DNA of 64,000 nt, from the NCBI GenBank assembly GCA_001596135.1, contig CP014773.1, forward strand, positions 2,418,001-2,482,000, given 5' to 3'. The notes below the pieces were generated by a model, which was not told the DNA's origin, did not search any database, and saw nothing but the letters and a program-made list of their open reading frames with translations. This DNA is from Mucilaginibacter sp. PAMC 26640 (GTDB lineage Bacteria; Bacteroidota; Bacteroidia; Sphingobacteriales; Sphingobacteriaceae). The number at the start of each line of letters is the position of its first letter. Position 1 is the stretch's first letter. The position numbers and the translations under genes were made by a program. This document shows, one piece after another, positions 37,170 to 44,181 of the stretch.

Positions 37170-37511
37170 ATGAATGCTAAACCGAATTTAATAGTTGACT
37201 TGACGTTTGCTTTTTCATTGAAGATCATTGCTTTCACAGAGGATCTTGAATCAAGGCGAAAATTTAACGTAGCAAATCAATTATTTAGAAGCGGGACATC
37301 AATTGGGGCAAATGTTAGAGAAGCTCAGGGAGCGGAATCAAAAGTTGATTTTCGGCATAAATGCAAGATAGCTTATAAGGAAGCGGAAGAAACAGACTAT
37401 TGGCTATCTCTTTGTAAGCATGCCACTAATTATCCATTTGAAGAAGGGATTTACAATGAGTTACAATCAATAACGAAAATATTAGGAAAGATAATTTCAT
37501 CAACACATTAG
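37170..37511 (+). CDS. Four-helix-bundle protein (S23 / 23S rRNA intervening-sequence type)
   Basis: 113 residues. Features are DLTFAFSLKIIAFTEDLESR, FNVANQLFRSGTSIGANVRE, AQGAESKVDFRHKCKIAYKE and AEETDYWLSLCKHA. These are the hallmarks of the TIGR02436-type four-helix-bundle family, first known from 23S rRNA intervening sequences and related to the Avd accessory protein of diversity-generating retroelements. Its role is not established. Its place between murD and ftsW is unusual, and it is bracketed by inverted repeats, suggesting it was inserted. No reverse transcriptase or variable repeat is visible nearby. Confidence 0.9.
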   Translation: MNAKPNLIVDLTFAFSLKIIAFTEDLESRRKFNVANQLFRSGTSIGANVREAQGAESKVDFRHKCKIAYKEAEETDYWLSLCKHATNYPFEEGIYNELQSITKILGKIISSTH

Positions 37512-37520
37512 AAATAAGAA

Positions 37521-37562
37521 ATGCATCTGCACATTCGCACATCTGCATATCTTCACATTTGA
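37521..37562. repeat. Right inverted repeat next to the four-helix-bundle gene
   Basis: Low-complexity ATGCATCTGCACATTCGCAC followed by ATCTGCATATC. It contains GCACATCTGCATAT (37537-37550), the exact inverse of 37117-37130. It ends four bases before the ftsW start codon and so forms the ftsW leader. Confidence 0.75.
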
Positions 37563-37565
37563 ATT

Positions 37566-38723
37566 ATGAACGCAGTAATAGGAAATGTACTCAGTAATGT
37601 AAAGGGCGACCGATGGATCTGGCTCATTGTTGTGCTGTTGTCGGTAATTTCTTTGATGGCTGTTTACAGCTCAACGGGCACCATTGCCTATAAGCACAAC
37701 GTAGGCGCGGAATCGTACCTGATGAAGCATATGTTTATGCTGATAGGCGGTTTGGCACTGATGTATTTTTCACACCGGTTAGACTACAGATGGTACAAGG
37801 GGATCTCCAAATTATTGATGATCATTACCATCCCCCTTTTGTTATACACGCTTTTATTTGGTAACCACGTGAACGATGCAAGCCGCTGGATAGCTATACC
37901 GGGAACGGGGCTAACCTTCCAGACATCCGATTTGGCTAAGCTGGCATTGATCACTTACCTGGCCCGTACGTTATCGTTAAAGCAGGAAAATATTAAAGAT
38001 GTAAAGCAATCTTTCATCCCGATAATGGGTTCGGTTTGCGTGGTGTTTATATTGATCGCCCTGGCAAATTTATCTACGGCGTTGATGCTGTTCGGTGTAA
38101 GCATTTTACTGCTTATCATTGGCCGTATCAGTATCAAGCAGATAGCGGTGGTTTGTTTGGCAGGAGCATTGCTGCTTGCCGGCGTGGTGTTTTTAGGGCC
38201 TCGCCGTGCAACATATATCTCCAGGATCCACGCCTTTGCGCACCCGGAACTGGCAAATCCTGATAAGTCCTTCCAGTCAGATCACGCTAAAATAGCCATT
38301 TCGACAGGTGGGATAATTGGCAAAGGCCCGGGCAACAGCACCGAGCGCAATTACCTGCCGCACCCATATTCAGATTTTATATACGCAACTATTGTTGAAG
38401 AATATGGATTAGTAGGTGGTTTTGCCTTAGCAGGAATTTATTTATTCCTGCTGTATAGATGTATTAAAATAGTAACCAAAGCACCAAAAGCGTTTGGTGC
38501 TTTACTGGCAGCCGGCTTAAGTTTCAGCCTGGTTATTCAAGCATTCGCTAATATGGCGGTGGCGGTAGGTTTGGGCCCGGTAACAGGTGTGCCCCTGCCG
38601 TTGGTAAGTATGGGTGGTACATCCATCCTGTTCACCAGCGTAGCCTTCGGCATCATCTTGTCGGTAAGCCGTGATATTGATGAACCGAAAAGAGTAGTGG
38701 TAGGGGAGATAAGGGAAATTTAG
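37566..38723 (+). CDS. ftsW: FtsW-type peptidoglycan glycosyltransferase / SEDS protein
   Basis: 385 residues with about ten membrane helices. SEDS-family features: AVYSSTGTIAYKH near the start, ASRWIAIPGTGLTFQTSDLA (the catalytic-side loop after WI), HPYSDFIYATIVEEYG with the conserved acidic residues, and GVPLPLVSMGGTS near the C-terminus. It polymerises lipid II at the septum together with FtsI. The start ATG lies right after the inverted repeat of the inserted gene. The TAG stop adjoins the next GC-rich repeat. Confidence 0.95.
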   Translation: MNAVIGNVLSNVKGDRWIWLIVVLLSVISLMAVYSSTGTIAYKHNVGAESYLMKHMFMLIGGLALMYFSHRLDYRWYKGISKLLMIITIPLLLYTLLFGNHVNDASRWIAIPGTGLTFQTSDLAKLALITYLARTLSLKQENIKDVKQSFIPIMGSVCVVFILIALANLSTALMLFGVSILLLIIGRISIKQIAVVCLAGALLLAGVVFLGPRRATYISRIHAFAHPELANPDKSFQSDHAKIAISTGGIIGKGPGNSTERNYLPHPYSDFIYATIVEEYGLVGGFALAGIYLFLLYRCIKIVTKAPKAFGALLAAGLSFSLVIQAFANMAVAVGLGPVTGVPLPLVSMGGTSILFTSVAFGIILSVSRDIDEPKRVVVGEIREI

Positions 38724-38796
38724 CCCTGGCCTAACTCCCTGAAGGGGGCAGGATAGGTAAGGGGCGAGCCCCAAGCCCCCGAAAGTGGAGCAGAAA
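38724..38796. repeat. GC-rich palindromic repeat, two decayed forward copies before murG
   Basis: Copy 1 (38724-38757) contains ACTCCCTGAAGGGGGCAGGA. Copy 2 (38758-38796) begins TAAGGGGCGAGCC and ends GTGGAGCAGAAAC. They have the same order and spacing as the pair before murD but more substitutions, and are followed by an AT-rich spacer and then inverted copies inside murG. Confidence 0.85.
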
Positions 38797-38836
38797 CAAG
38801 AAGATATCTAGAAAAAATAACTAAATAACACAACAA

Positions 38837-40021
38837 TTGACCGAACAAAGTAGCCATAACGCCAATCAAAAGCTCCCCCTTCAGGGGGCGGGGGGGGCTG
38901 TACCCCTTCAGGGGGCGGGGGGGGCTCGCATTATCATTAGCGGCGGCGGCACAGGAGGGCATATCTTCCCGGCTATTGCCATTGCCAATGCGCTTAAAAA
39001 GCTGGATCCTGCAACCGAGATCTTGTTTGTTGGCGCAAGCGGACGTATGGAAATGGAAAAAGTTCCGGCGGCGGGCTATGAAATTATTGGCCTGGATATC
39101 CAGGGCATTCAGCGTAAATCCATCTGGAAAAACTTGATGTTCCCTATAAAGCTGATTGGCAGTGTACGCAAGGCGGTGAAGATCATCAAAAATTTTAAGC
39201 CTGATGCTTGTGTTGGCGTTGGTGGTTATGCTTCGGGTCCGTTATTGTACGCGGCATCGGTGATGGGCATTCCAACGCTGATCCAGGAGCAAAATTCTTA
39301 CGCAGGTATAACTAACAAATGGCTGGGAAAAAAGGCTAAAAAGATCTGTGTAGCGTTTGATGGGATGGATAAATTTTTCCCGAAACAAAACATCATCAAA
39401 ACCGGCAATCCTATCCGCAAAGCGTCAGTTGATATAGCCGGTAAGCATATGCAGGCGCTGGAGTTGTTTAAACTTTCATCGCGCAAGAAAACCATACTGA
39501 TTACAGGCGGCAGCCTTGGTGCGGGAACATTAAATAACAGCATTCTGGCCGGGCTTGATAAGATCATTGCGGCTGATGTGCAGGTGATCTGGCAAACGGG
39601 TAAGTTCTATTATAAAAGCATAAAACAGCAGTTGGGAGATGATATTCATCCTAATATTTGTGTGGTAGAGTTTTTAAACCGGATGGATTTAGCTTATGCT
39701 GCGGCAGATGTGATCATCTCCCGCGCGGGCGCAGGTACCATTGCCGAACTGTACATTGTTAAAAAACCGGTGATACTGGTGCCCTCGCCAAATGTAGCTG
39801 AGGACCATCAAACAAAGAATGCGCTGGCACTGGTGGAAGAAACTGCAGCGATTTTTGTTGCCGACCGTGATGCAGCAGCAAAACTGGTAGATAAGGCATT
39901 AGAATTATTGCATGATAATATTTTACAAAAGAAACTAAGCGACAACATTGGTAAGCTGGCTATGCCATATGCGGATGAAGTGATCGCGAAAGAAGTTATC
40001 CAAATAACAAACAACAATTAA
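38837..40021 (+). CDS. murG: UDP-GlcNAc:lipid I N-acetylglucosaminyltransferase with repeat-encoded N-terminus
   Basis: 394 residues from TTG at 38837, about 30 more than usual. The MurG body begins at residue 31, RIIISGGGTGGHIFPAIAIA, with GGYASGPLLYAA, QEQNSYAGITNK, TGGSLGAGTLNN and the donor-site SRAGAGTIAEL. Residues 11-30 (QKLPLQGAGG, AVPLQGAGGA) come from the inverted GC-rich repeat. No standard start codon exists between repeat and body. It converts lipid I to lipid II on the cytoplasmic membrane face. A terminator-like hairpin follows its stop. Confidence 0.95.
   Translation: MTEQSSHNANQKLPLQGAGGAVPLQGAGGARIIISGGGTGGHIFPAIAIANALKKLDPATEILFVGASGRMEMEKVPAAGYEIIGLDIQGIQRKSIWKNLMFPIKLIGSVRKAVKIIKNFKPDACVGVGGYASGPLLYAASVMGIPTLIQEQNSYAGITNKWLGKKAKKICVAFDGMDKFFPKQNIIKTGNPIRKASVDIAGKHMQALELFKLSSRKKTILITGGSLGAGTLNNSILAGLDKIIAADVQVIWQTGKFYYKSIKQQLGDDIHPNICVVEFLNRMDLAYAAADVIISRAGAGTIAELYIVKKPVILVPSPNVAEDHQTKNALALVEETAAIFVADRDAAAKLVDKALELLHDNILQKKLSDNIGKLAMPYADEVIAKEVIQITNNN
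38861..38927. repeat. In-frame inverted GC-rich repeat inside murG
   Basis: A 67-bp segment starting GCCAATCAAAAGCT, with two inverted cores CCCCTTCAGGGGGC and two runs of eight G (38890-38897, 38917-38924), ending in CTC. It encodes MurG residues 9-31 and aligns without gaps to 35705-35771 in murD. Confidence 0.92.
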
Positions 40022-40024
40022 GAT

Positions 40025-40062
40025 GGCTCATCCCCGTAGAACGCGGGGATAGCCTTTTTTTT
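40025..40062 (+). terminator. Intrinsic terminator between murG and murC
   Basis: GGCTCATCCCCG (40025-40036) pairs with CGGGGATAGCC (40044-40054) with one bulged C and a seven-base loop. Eight T follow immediately (40055-40062). It starts three bases after the murG stop and ends eight bases before the murC start. In form it is a full Rho-independent terminator inside the dcw cluster. Confidence 0.88.
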
Positions 40063-40070
40063 AGAAAACG

Positions 40071-41426
40071 ATGGAATTAAAAAACATACAAAGGGTTTAC
40101 CTGGTAGGTATTGGCGGCATAGGCATGAGTGGCCTTGCACGCTATTTTCATCATGTGGGTTGTGTGGTTTGCGGATATGATAAAACAAGCACGCCGCTAA
40201 CCGATGCCTTGCATAATGAAGGCATCCGGGTGGTATTTGAAGATCGGGCGGATTGGATCCCGATGAGTTTCCAGGATCCCTGCGATGGTACGCTGATCAT
40301 CTATACCCCGGCTATTCCCGGTGATTCGCAGATCTTGACTTACTTTAAAAATAAAGGATTTAGTCTGCAGAAGCGGTCGCAGGTGCTGGGTATTATCAGC
40401 AGGGGTATGTTCACTATAGCAGTGGCAGGTACACACGGTAAAACCACCACATCTGGTATGATTGCGCATATCCTGAAAGATTCCGGTAAAGATTGCTCGG
40501 CATTTTTGGGCGGCATTGCATCCAACTATAATACTAACGTGTTATACGGCTCAAATAATATTGTGGTGGTGGAGGCCGATGAGTACGACCGTTCGTTCCT
40601 GACACTGAATCCGGATACTGCAATAATTACGTCCATGGATGCCGATCACCTGGATATCTATGGTGATCATTCGCATCTTGAGAAATCTTTTCGGCTATTT
40701 GCGTCGCAGATTAAGCAAGGTGGTGTTCTGATCTATAAAAAAGGGTTACCGCTTTCAGATGGGTTTACTTATTCTATCAAAGAGGAAGCCGGTGCAACAG
40801 GAAGTAATATCCGGATAGAAGAAGGCAGCTTCTTTTTTGATTTTACAAACGCGTCAACTTTCATTCCGGATATCAGGATGGGAATTGCAGGGATTCATAA
40901 CATAGAAAATGCAGTAGCAGCTATTGAGGCCGTTTTAAGATTAGCAGTCTCTGGTGATGCTATCCGCAAAGCCCTGGGGTCATTCAAAGGCATCAAGCGC
41001 AGGTTTGAGTATATTGTAAGAAATAACAAGCATATTTATATAGATGATTATGCCCATCACCCGGAAGAACTCAGGGCGGCTATTACATCAGTAAAAAAAC
41101 TGTTCCCTGGTAAAAGGTTAACGGTGGTTTTTCAACCCCACTTATTCACCCGTACCCGCGATTTTGTTGACGGCTTTGCCGAAGTGCTGGATATGGCTGA
41201 TGAACTATTGATGTTGGAAATTTACCCTGCGCGAGAGTTGCCCATTCCTGGCGTAGACAGCAATATGGTGCTAAGCAGGATGAAACTGGAGAACAAGGAG
41301 TTGTTATCCAAAGAAGGCGTATTGGCCAGGATAAAAGCTGACCAACCCGAATTATTATTAACCGTTGGGGCAGGAGATATAGATACATTAGTGCAACCTT
41401 TAAAAGGTATTTTTGAAAATGTTTAA
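40071..41426 (+). CDS. murC: UDP-N-acetylmuramate--L-alanine ligase
   Basis: 451 residues. N-terminal Rossmann-like VYLVGIGGIGMSGLARYF, ATP loop AVAGTHGKTTTSGMIAHIL, EADEYDRSFL, MDADHLDIYGD, and YIDDYAHHPEEL with VFQPHLFTRTRDF, all standard for MurC. It starts UDP-MurNAc peptide synthesis by adding L-alanine in the cytosol. Its ATG is eight bases after the upstream terminator, so its expression may depend on read-through or on a start within murG. The stop overlaps ftsQ by 8 bp. Confidence 0.97.
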   Translation: MELKNIQRVYLVGIGGIGMSGLARYFHHVGCVVCGYDKTSTPLTDALHNEGIRVVFEDRADWIPMSFQDPCDGTLIIYTPAIPGDSQILTYFKNKGFSLQKRSQVLGIISRGMFTIAVAGTHGKTTTSGMIAHILKDSGKDCSAFLGGIASNYNTNVLYGSNNIVVVEADEYDRSFLTLNPDTAIITSMDADHLDIYGDHSHLEKSFRLFASQIKQGGVLIYKKGLPLSDGFTYSIKEEAGATGSNIRIEEGSFFFDFTNASTFIPDIRMGIAGIHNIENAVAAIEAVLRLAVSGDAIRKALGSFKGIKRRFEYIVRNNKHIYIDDYAHHPEELRAAITSVKKLFPGKRLTVVFQPHLFTRTRDFVDGFAEVLDMADELLMLEIYPARELPIPGVDSNMVLSRMKLENKELLSKEGVLARIKADQPELLLTVGAGDIDTLVQPLKGIFENV

Positions 41427-42588
41427 GAAACGCATCTGGAAACCATTATTGATCACGTTAGGCTGGACACTCAGCCTGGCCGGTTTGGTGGTGCTTATGA
41501 GTTTCATCGAGATAAAAAAAGCGGAGGTAGTTTGTAAAGAGATAAAAGTTTACATCCCCGGCAATCACTATTTTATTGACAGGCAGGAAGTGGATAATAT
41601 TCTGCAGATGGACAGCCACTCGCTAATTGGCCGTAAAATGGAGACGATTGATATCCATGCACTGGAAAATAAGCTAAAGCATAATCCATTCATCGAGTCT
41701 GCAAAGGTATTTGTGGAGATGGATGGTGTAATACAGGTTGAGGTAAGTCAGCGCCAGCCGATATTAAGGGTAATGAACCGTTTCGATCAGGATTTTTATA
41801 TTGATCAGCACGGTTTAAAAATGCCGCTATCGCAAAACTTCACCGCAAGGGTAATTGCTGCAAATGGCTTTATCGATGAGTTGTTTGCCGGGAAAGTTGA
41901 TTCGCTGCATACCGCGCTGGCCACCGAGGTATTTAAAACTGCCGACTTCATCCGCAAAGATTCGCTTTGGGATGCACAGATCGCGCAGATCTATGTAAAT
42001 CAGGATCATGAGATCGAACTGATCCCGAGGGTGGGCAATCAACGTATCCTGATTGGTAATGCGGATTCGCTGGAGTTGAAATTCGGTAATCTGTCTGCAT
42101 TTTATAAACAGGCTATCCCATTGGTTGGCTGGAATGCGTACAAGATCATTAACCTGAAATACAGCAACCAGGTTGTGGGTGTTAAAAACCAATCGCTGAT
42201 AGATTCGTTAAACGCAGCGAAGGAAATAGCCAGGAAAGCAGCTGCCGATTCTGCCCGGATGGCAGCAGTGAAAAAGGTAAGGGCAGGCAGGGATACGGTT
42301 ACAGGCCCTGTTGTGAACATAGCAACAGACAGACCTGCTAATGACAACGCGCCGGATAACACCGTTGAGCCTAAGGAAAAACCAAAACCTGCAGTGATTA
42401 GGCCGGTAGTTAAAGCGCCGCTAAAAAAAGCAGCGCAAAAGCCTGCTGTAGCTACCAAAGGCAAGCCGGAGAGATCTAAAGTGGTTACAACAAAAGCGGA
42501 GAAGAAAAAAACGGTTACATCCGTAATAAAGAAAGTAGTAGCTAAACCGGTAAGTAATAAGCCGGCACAAAAGAATAAGAAAAAATAG
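41419..42588 (+). CDS. ftsQ: FtsQ-like division protein with long basic C-terminal tail
   Basis: 389 residues from ATG at 41419; the TTG two codons earlier is less likely. A short cytoplasmic part, one membrane helix (LLITLGWTLSLAGLVVLMSF) and a POTRA-like domain (KEIKVYIPGNHYFIDRQEVD, HNPFIESAKVFVEMDGVIQV) are visible, followed by the FtsQ beta domain. From about residue 275 the protein becomes a Lys/Ala/Pro-rich tail of over 100 residues (KAPLKKAAQKPAVATKG). That tail is absent from E. coli FtsQ and probably disordered in the periplasm. Position before ftsA supports the call. Confidence 0.9.
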   Translation: MFKKRIWKPLLITLGWTLSLAGLVVLMSFIEIKKAEVVCKEIKVYIPGNHYFIDRQEVDNILQMDSHSLIGRKMETIDIHALENKLKHNPFIESAKVFVEMDGVIQVEVSQRQPILRVMNRFDQDFYIDQHGLKMPLSQNFTARVIAANGFIDELFAGKVDSLHTALATEVFKTADFIRKDSLWDAQIAQIYVNQDHEIELIPRVGNQRILIGNADSLELKFGNLSAFYKQAIPLVGWNAYKIINLKYSNQVVGVKNQSLIDSLNAAKEIARKAAADSARMAAVKKVRAGRDTVTGPVVNIATDRPANDNAPDNTVEPKEKPKPAVIRPVVKAPLKKAAQKPAVATKGKPERSKVVTTKAEKKKTVTSVIKKVVAKPVSNKPAQKNKKK

Positions 42589-42610
42589 ATATCTATTAAT
42601 AATTAACAAT

Positions 42611-43957
42611 ATGGACAAAAGTTCAACGCAAGACAAGAGTTCGCCGATAGTAGTGGGACTGGATATTGGTACCACTAAGATCTGTGCTATTGTTGGCCGC
42701 AGAAGCAAAAACGGCAAGATAGAAGTGCTGGGTATTGGCAAAGCCGAATCGGCAGGGGTAACACGCGGAATGGTTTCGAATATCGATAAAACCGTACAGG
42801 GCATTACACTGGCAGTAGATGTGGCCGGCGCACAGTCAAACGTGGAGATAAGGATAGTGAATGTAGGGATTGCGGGTCAGCATATAAAAAGCTTGCAACA
42901 CCGTGGGCTAATCACCCGTAAGGACCTGAATACGGAGATTGGACGTAAAGATATAGACAAGCTGGTGGAAGACATGTACAACCTGGTGATGCCTCCGGGC
43001 GAGGAGATTATCCATGTATTGCCACAGGAATTTACAGTGGATAACGAGCCGGGGGTAAAAGACCCTATCGGTATGGCAGGGGTACGTTTAGAAGCTAACT
43101 TCCACATCATCTCAGGCCAGGTAACTGCTATTAAAAATATAGTAAAGTGCGTAACCAAGGCCCAGCTGGAAAGCCAGGAACTGATCCTTGAGCCATTGGC
43201 TTCTTCAGAATCGGTGTTAAGTGAAGAGGAAAAAGAGGCTGGTATTGTACTGGTAGATATTGGTGGTGGTACTACAGATGTGGCCATCTTCCACGAAGGT
43301 ATCATCCGCCACACAGCGGTTATTCCTTTCGGAGGTAACAGCGTAACCGAGGATATCCGCGAGGGTTGTTCGGTAATGCGCAACATTGCAGAGCAGCTGA
43401 AGGTAAGGTTTGGTTCCGCGCTTGCAGAAGAGAACAAAGAGAACGAAATTGTTTGTGTACCGGGTTTACGCGGCCGCGAACCTAAAGAGATCTCGGTTAA
43501 AAACCTTGCCTTTGTTATCCAGGCGCGTATGGAAGAAATTATCGAGCATGTGTACTATGAAATTAAATCATCCGGCTACGAAAAGAAGCTGATTGGCGGT
43601 ATAGTAGTAACAGGGGGTGGTGCGCAGTTAAAACACTTAACCCAGCTGATAGAATATGTAACCGGGTTGGATTGCCGTATTGGCTACCCTAACGAACATT
43701 TAGCTAAGAATGAGGTGTTGCCAAAATCAACTTACGAAGAGTTGCAAAGCCCAACATTTGCAACCGGTATTGGTTTGCTGATAAAGGGTATCCAGAAAAT
43801 GGAATACAATGGCGTTACACAAGCAGCCCCGGTTGCTGCCAAAGTAGAAAAAGCAAAATATACAGACGACCGCAAGTTTGGCCTTTTGGGTAAAATACTG
43901 GAGTCGGGGAAGAAGTTCATTAAAGATGATATAAAGGATGAGGATTTCTTAAAATAG
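42611..43957 (+). CDS. ftsA: Cell division protein FtsA
   Basis: 448 residues with an actin-like ATPase fold: phosphate-1 IVVGLDIGTTKICAIVG, phosphate-2 GIVLVDIGGGTTDVAIF, adenosine motif GIVVTGGGAQLKHL. The SHS2-type 1C region lies at about 85-165. The C-terminal helix (GLLGKILESGKKFIKDDIKD) is the expected amphipathic membrane anchor. FtsA tethers FtsZ filaments to the inner membrane and recruits the divisome. It is 22 bp after ftsQ. Confidence 0.97.
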   Translation: MDKSSTQDKSSPIVVGLDIGTTKICAIVGRRSKNGKIEVLGIGKAESAGVTRGMVSNIDKTVQGITLAVDVAGAQSNVEIRIVNVGIAGQHIKSLQHRGLITRKDLNTEIGRKDIDKLVEDMYNLVMPPGEEIIHVLPQEFTVDNEPGVKDPIGMAGVRLEANFHIISGQVTAIKNIVKCVTKAQLESQELILEPLASSESVLSEEEKEAGIVLVDIGGGTTDVAIFHEGIIRHTAVIPFGGNSVTEDIREGCSVMRNIAEQLKVRFGSALAEENKENEIVCVPGLRGREPKEISVKNLAFVIQARMEEIIEHVYYEIKSSGYEKKLIGGIVVTGGGAQLKHLTQLIEYVTGLDCRIGYPNEHLAKNEVLPKSTYEELQSPTFATGIGLLIKGIQKMEYNGVTQAAPVAAKVEKAKYTDDRKFGLLGKILESGKKFIKDDIKDEDFLK

Positions 43958-44054
43958 GCCTTAACAAAAAATTTTCCGGGTAGGGGCGCTATAAGAAGCT
44001 ATTCGTAGTACAGATTATATTGGGGCTGCACGGCAGGGCAGAGGTGGTTGGTTT

Positions 44055-44114
44055 TTATTCACAATAATTAACTTATCCACATTGTACACATTTGTGGATA
44101 AACCCTGTGGAAAA
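44055..44114. promoter_or_regulatory. Cluster of DnaA-box-like sequences between ftsA and ftsZ
   Basis: Four 9-mers lie within 60 bp. TTATTCACA (44055-44063) and TTATCCACA (44073-44081) are on the plus strand. TGTGGATAA (44093-44101) is a perfect box on the minus strand, and TGTGGAAAA (44106-44114) is a minus-strand site with one mismatch. The two perfect boxes face each other around TTGTACACATT. The flank toward ftsZ is AT-rich. DnaA binding is inferred from the consensus only. Confidence 0.6.
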
Positions 44115-44181
44115 AGTACTATTATTACATTAAGAAAATCTATCTAATTATCAGTTCACAAATAGCTGAAAAACAAGGATT

